Part shown: positions 37,141 to 39,856 of the stretch, piece after piece
Layout: every line of letters begins with the position of its first letter
How positions within the stretch are numbered: the first letter of the stretch is position 1
From: Chromohalobacter sp. 296-RDG
GTDB taxonomy: Bacteria > Pseudomonadota > Gammaproteobacteria > Pseudomonadales > Halomonadaceae
Assembly: GCF_029889885.1 (NCBI RefSeq)
Contig: NZ_JARANY010000026.1
Coordinates: 1 to 39,856, forward strand
DNA length: 39,856 bases
Reading direction: 5' to 3'
Translations under genes and position numbers: made by a program
Notes under the pieces: generated by a model
The model's input: only the letters and a program-made list of their open reading frames with translations
Told to the model about the DNA's origin: nothing
The model's database searches: none

Positions 37141-38871
37141 TTAAAGGCCCAGTGCGGAAGACGTCGAACGACGTGGATCGGCACCGCCGAAGAAATGCCC
37201 ATCCTCGATCAGCACCGATTGTGCGGCCCCCATGGCAGCTTGCTGAGAAACATGGTGCCCCATGGATTCGAGTAGGCCGATGGTGTCTGGGCTGATGCCT
37301 TCCTCGATGCGGATCTCATCGGGCAACCACTGATGATGGATACGCGGCACGCTCACGGCGCTTTGCACGTTCATGTCGTGATCGATGACGTTCATGACCA
37401 CCTGCAGCGTCGTGGTGATGATCCGAGATCCACCGGGGCTGCCGGTGATCAGGAAGTTCTTGCCATCCTTTTTGACGATGGTGGGCGTCATCGATGACAG
37501 CATGCGCTTATTGGGCTCGATCTTATTGGCTTCTCCGCCGATCAAGCCATAAGCATTGGGTGTACCCGGCTTGGCGGAAAAGTCATCCATTTCATTGTTG
37601 AGCAAGAAGCCCGCGCCATCGACGACGATACCCGAGCCGTAACTGAAGTTGAGAGTATAAGTGTTGGACACGGCCAGGCCGTTGTCGTCGGCGATCGAGA
37701 AGTGCGTGGTTTCGTTGGACTCATAAGGCAGCGGATCCCCCGCCGCGATGGCATCGCTGGGCGTGGCGCGCCCCTTGTCGATCTGCTCACGCAGCTCGTC
37801 GGCGTATTCCTTGGAGGTGATGCCATCGAGTGGTACATCGACGAAGTCGGTATCGCCCAGGTACTCGGCGCGGTCGGCATAGGCGCGCTTCATTGCCTCG
37901 GACATGACGTGGATGGTGCGAGCCGAATTGAAGCCCATCTCACCGATGTCATAGCCCTCGAGGATGTTGAGCATCTGTACGATATGCGCGCCGCCGCTGG
38001 ACGGCGGACTCATGGCGTAGACGTCGTAGCCGCGATAGGTCCCATGCACGGGTTCGCGAAGCGTGGGCTGGTAGGCAGCCAGGTCCTCGGCGGTCATGAG
38101 CCCGTCGTGTTTTTCCATTTCCTGGGCGATGAGTTCGGCAGTCTTACCCTCATAGAACTCGCGCGGGCCATTGGCAGCAATGCGCTTGAGCGTTGCCGCG
38201 AGATCCGGCTGGCGGAACGTTTCACCCGCGGTGTAGAGGCTACCATCCTTTTTGTAGAACACCGCTCGCGAGGCATCCCATTGGCCCAGGCGTTCGCGTG
38301 CGTCGCGCAAGCCATTTGCGAAACGCGGCGGTATCTCGAAGCCTTCTTCGGCGAGTCGAATGGCGGGTGCTAGGGCCTCGGCGAGACTTAGCGTGCCGTA
38401 CTCGTCAAGGGCCAGCGCCAGCCCGGCCACGGTTCCCGGAACGCCGGAGGCGTTGTGGGTAAAACGGGACAGCTCGGACACAGCTTCACCTTGATCGTTC
38501 TGGAACATCGTTTCATAGGCCGCTCCAGGCGCCTTTTCGCGATAATCGATGGCAATGACCTCGTCGCTTTTTTCATCGGAGATCAGCATGAAACCGCCGC
38601 CGCCGATGTTGCCGGAGCGCGGCTGGGTGACGGCCAGTGCGAATCCTGCGGTGACCGCCGCGTCGACCGCGTTGCCGCCGTCTTGCATGACGTCGCGCGC
38701 GATCTTCGAGGCCAGGTAGTGGCTGGTGGCCGCCATGCCGTGTTGGCCTTCCTGAGGATGGAAGCGCTCGCCTTCGAGAATCGCCTGCTGAGCGCTGGCG
38801 GGAAGCGACAGGGTGGCGAGTAACGCGCACAGTGCCAGACGTCGTCCATGGCGCAAGGTAAGTCGAATCAT
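37141..38871 (-). CDS. ggt: Gamma-glutamyltransferase (576 aa)
   Basis: GGT is a periplasmic Ntn-hydrolase that cleaves or transfers the gamma-glutamyl group of glutathione and related compounds. A signal peptide ends near LPASA (about residue 27). The precursor self-cleaves before the nucleophile T388 in NETTHFSIAD, giving large and small subunits. Substrate-site motifs include SGNIGGGGFM and, in the small subunit, GSPGGSRIITT. The ATG at 38871 follows GAGAGG and starts the signal peptide; open sequence further upstream (to 39105) lacks protein character. It is directly upstream of the MFS gene. Confidence 0.93.
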   Translation of the reverse strand: MIRLTLRHGRRLALCALLATLSLPASAQQAILEGERFHPQEGQHGMAATSHYLASKIARDVMQDGGNAVDAAVTAGFALAVTQPRSGNIGGGGFMLISDEKSDEVIAIDYREKAPGAAYETMFQNDQGEAVSELSRFTHNASGVPGTVAGLALALDEYGTLSLAEALAPAIRLAEEGFEIPPRFANGLRDARERLGQWDASRAVFYKKDGSLYTAGETFRQPDLAATLKRIAANGPREFYEGKTAELIAQEMEKHDGLMTAEDLAAYQPTLREPVHGTYRGYDVYAMSPPSSGGAHIVQMLNILEGYDIGEMGFNSARTIHVMSEAMKRAYADRAEYLGDTDFVDVPLDGITSKEYADELREQIDKGRATPSDAIAAGDPLPYESNETTHFSIADDNGLAVSNTYTLNFSYGSGIVVDGAGFLLNNEMDDFSAKPGTPNAYGLIGGEANKIEPNKRMLSSMTPTIVKKDGKNFLITGSPGGSRIITTTLQVVMNVIDHDMNVQSAVSVPRIHHQWLPDEIRIEEGISPDTIGLLESMGHHVSQQAAMGAAQSVLIEDGHFFGGADPRRSTSSALGL

Positions 38872-39043
38872 CCCGGGCCTCTCGCGAGTGGTGCGGCAAT
38901 GCGGCGCCGCGTTTTTATGAGGTATTGCTTTTACTATCGAAGGCGTCGCCTGAATATGCAAGGAGTGCGTGTCCCCTCTCGAGGCGAAGTGCCGAGCACG
39001 TACAGTTACAGTGGTCGTAAATGCCATGCAACCCGATGTCGGT

Positions 39044-39856
39044 TCATAATGAGCGCACCAGTGACACCATACGCTCGCGTTGATCCGCATTCGGGAGCGG
39101 ACCATTGGCAGCCGCGATATTGTCTGCCGCGTGCTCCGGATCGCTCGTCGCCGGTATGGCGCAGGTCACCGCCGGGTGACTGACGATGAACTTGAGAAAC
39201 AGTTGCGCCCAACTCTCGATGCCGAGTTCCCGAGTCCATTCAGGCAATGACTCGCCTTTGACCCGACCGAACAGCGATCCTCTCTCGAACGGCTCGTTGA
39301 TCAGGGTCGCGACACCGTTGTCGGCTGCGGCCGGGAGCAGACGTTTTGCGGCATTGCGCGTCGCGATATTGTAGTTGAACTGGACGAAATCGATCGGCTC
39401 GCGCTCGATGATTTGGGCCAGGCGTTCGTGACCCGACACGGTGTAGTGGGTGACGCCGATATAGCGGACCCGGCCCTCGTCTCGCCAGGCCTTGAGGGTG
39501 TCGAGCTGGGTCTGGAGATCGACCAGATTGTGCACCTGGAGCAGATCGAGGTGACCGCCGCCCATGCGCTCACGGGAAGTCTCCATCTCCTCGATGCCGG
39601 CTTCCTCGCCGCGTGTCCACACCTTGGTCGCCATGAATAGGTCGTCGACGATACCGAGTCGCTCCGCGAGCCGGCCGACAACGGTTTCAGCTCGGCCGTA
39701 CATCGGTGAACTGTCGACGAGCCGACCGCCGCCGTTGTAGAAGTTCTGCAGTACCTTTTCCAGCGGCTGCATCGCTGCGGCGTGATCGGGGTCGACATCG
39801 AAGGTCCGCGCGGTGCCGAGGCCGACGACTGGAATGCGCTGTCCGGACGCCGGAAT
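39044..39856 (-). CDS. Aldo/keto reductase, 5' end cut by the window edge (270 aa visible)
   Basis: This is an NADPH-dependent aldo/keto reductase with a TIM-barrel fold. Visible motifs are IPVVGLGTARTF near the start, the catalytic-Tyr segment DSSPMYGRAE, the Lys strand MATKVWT and GVTHYTVSGHE. The frame is open through base 39856, so the true start lies beyond the window, probably only a few codons away judging by the family N-terminus. An internal ATG at 39772 would remove the first beta strand and is not the start. The C-terminal AIPATSDPEHAADNI segment is the usual cofactor-binding loop. Confidence 0.85.
   Translation of the reverse strand: MPASGQRIPVVGLGTARTFDVDPDHAAAMQPLEKVLQNFYNGGGRLVDSSPMYGRAETVVGRLAERLGIVDDLFMATKVWTRGEEAGIEEMETSRERMGGGHLDLLQVHNLVDLQTQLDTLKAWRDEGRVRYIGVTHYTVSGHERLAQIIEREPIDFVQFNYNIATRNAAKRLLPAAADNGVATLINEPFERGSLFGRVKGESLPEWTRELGIESWAQLFLKFIVSHPAVTCAIPATSDPEHAADNIAAANGPLPNADQRERMVSLVRSL

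Noticed and set aside
38872-39105. 78-codon N-terminal extension of gamma-glutamyltransferase
   Set aside because: The extension lacks protein character, while the signal peptide and a good ribosome site lie at the later ATG 38871.

Overview
The window looks like a chromosomal segment of a moderately halophilic gammaproteobacterium of the Halomonadaceae, most likely Chromohalobacter or a close Halomonas relative. The reasons are the GC-rich coding sequence with acidic proteins, the gammaproteobacterial gene orders ybeL | leuS-lptE-holA and lnt-corC-ybeY-ybeZ-miaB, and several genes linked to quaternary-amine osmolytes (choline sulfatase, and an OpuC/OsmF-type ABC transporter with three binding proteins). 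The genus is an inference.

Region 1 (1 to about 2,460) is a decayed integron cassette array, visibly more AT-rich than the rest. Three attC-type recombination sites separate plus-strand cassettes: an uncharacterised 108-aa protein, a zinc-dependent nucleoside deaminase, a broken BrnT/BrnA toxin-antitoxin remnant, and a zinc-ribbon protein with an internal amber codon. A fourth attC appears interrupted by insertion-sequence debris that includes an IS1182-type transposase fragment. No integron integrase lies inside the window.

Region 2 (about 2,460 to 5,310) carries an EamA-family exporter, a frameshifted C-terminal remnant of an IucD/SidA-type N-hydroxylase just upstream of it, a divergent LysR regulator with a readable promoter and dyad, and a YbhB/Raf-kinase-inhibitor-like protein.

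Region 3 (about 5,390 to 16,385) is the most interesting part. It holds a complete osmolyte-type ABC importer (two permeases, one CBS-containing ATPase, three paralogous periplasmic binding proteins), two paralogous carbon-nitrogen hydrolases, an MmgE/PrpD-family protein and a CocE/S15-type serine hydrolase. The layout suggests uptake followed by hydrolysis of an imported amide or ester, perhaps a quaternary-ammonium compound. The substrate cannot be read from the sequence. Strong hairpins sit between the binding-protein genes and at the divergent promoter region.

Region 4 (about 16,540 to 33,430) is mostly conserved housekeeping: a DUF488 protein, holA, lptE, leuS, ybeL, then lnt, corC, ybeY, ybeZ and miaB. 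Between ybeL and lnt sits an accessory block: an MHS-family transporter, choline sulfatase betC, an MDR dehydrogenase and an atypical proline-racemase-family protein whose two catalytic cysteine positions are Ser and Thr.

Region 5 (about 33,430 to the right edge) has an SH3-domain membrane protein, a thiopurine methyltransferase-like gene, a YajG-like lipoprotein, an MFS transporter, gamma-glutamyltransferase, and an aldo/keto reductase cut by the window edge. No rRNA, tRNA or CRISPR array was seen.
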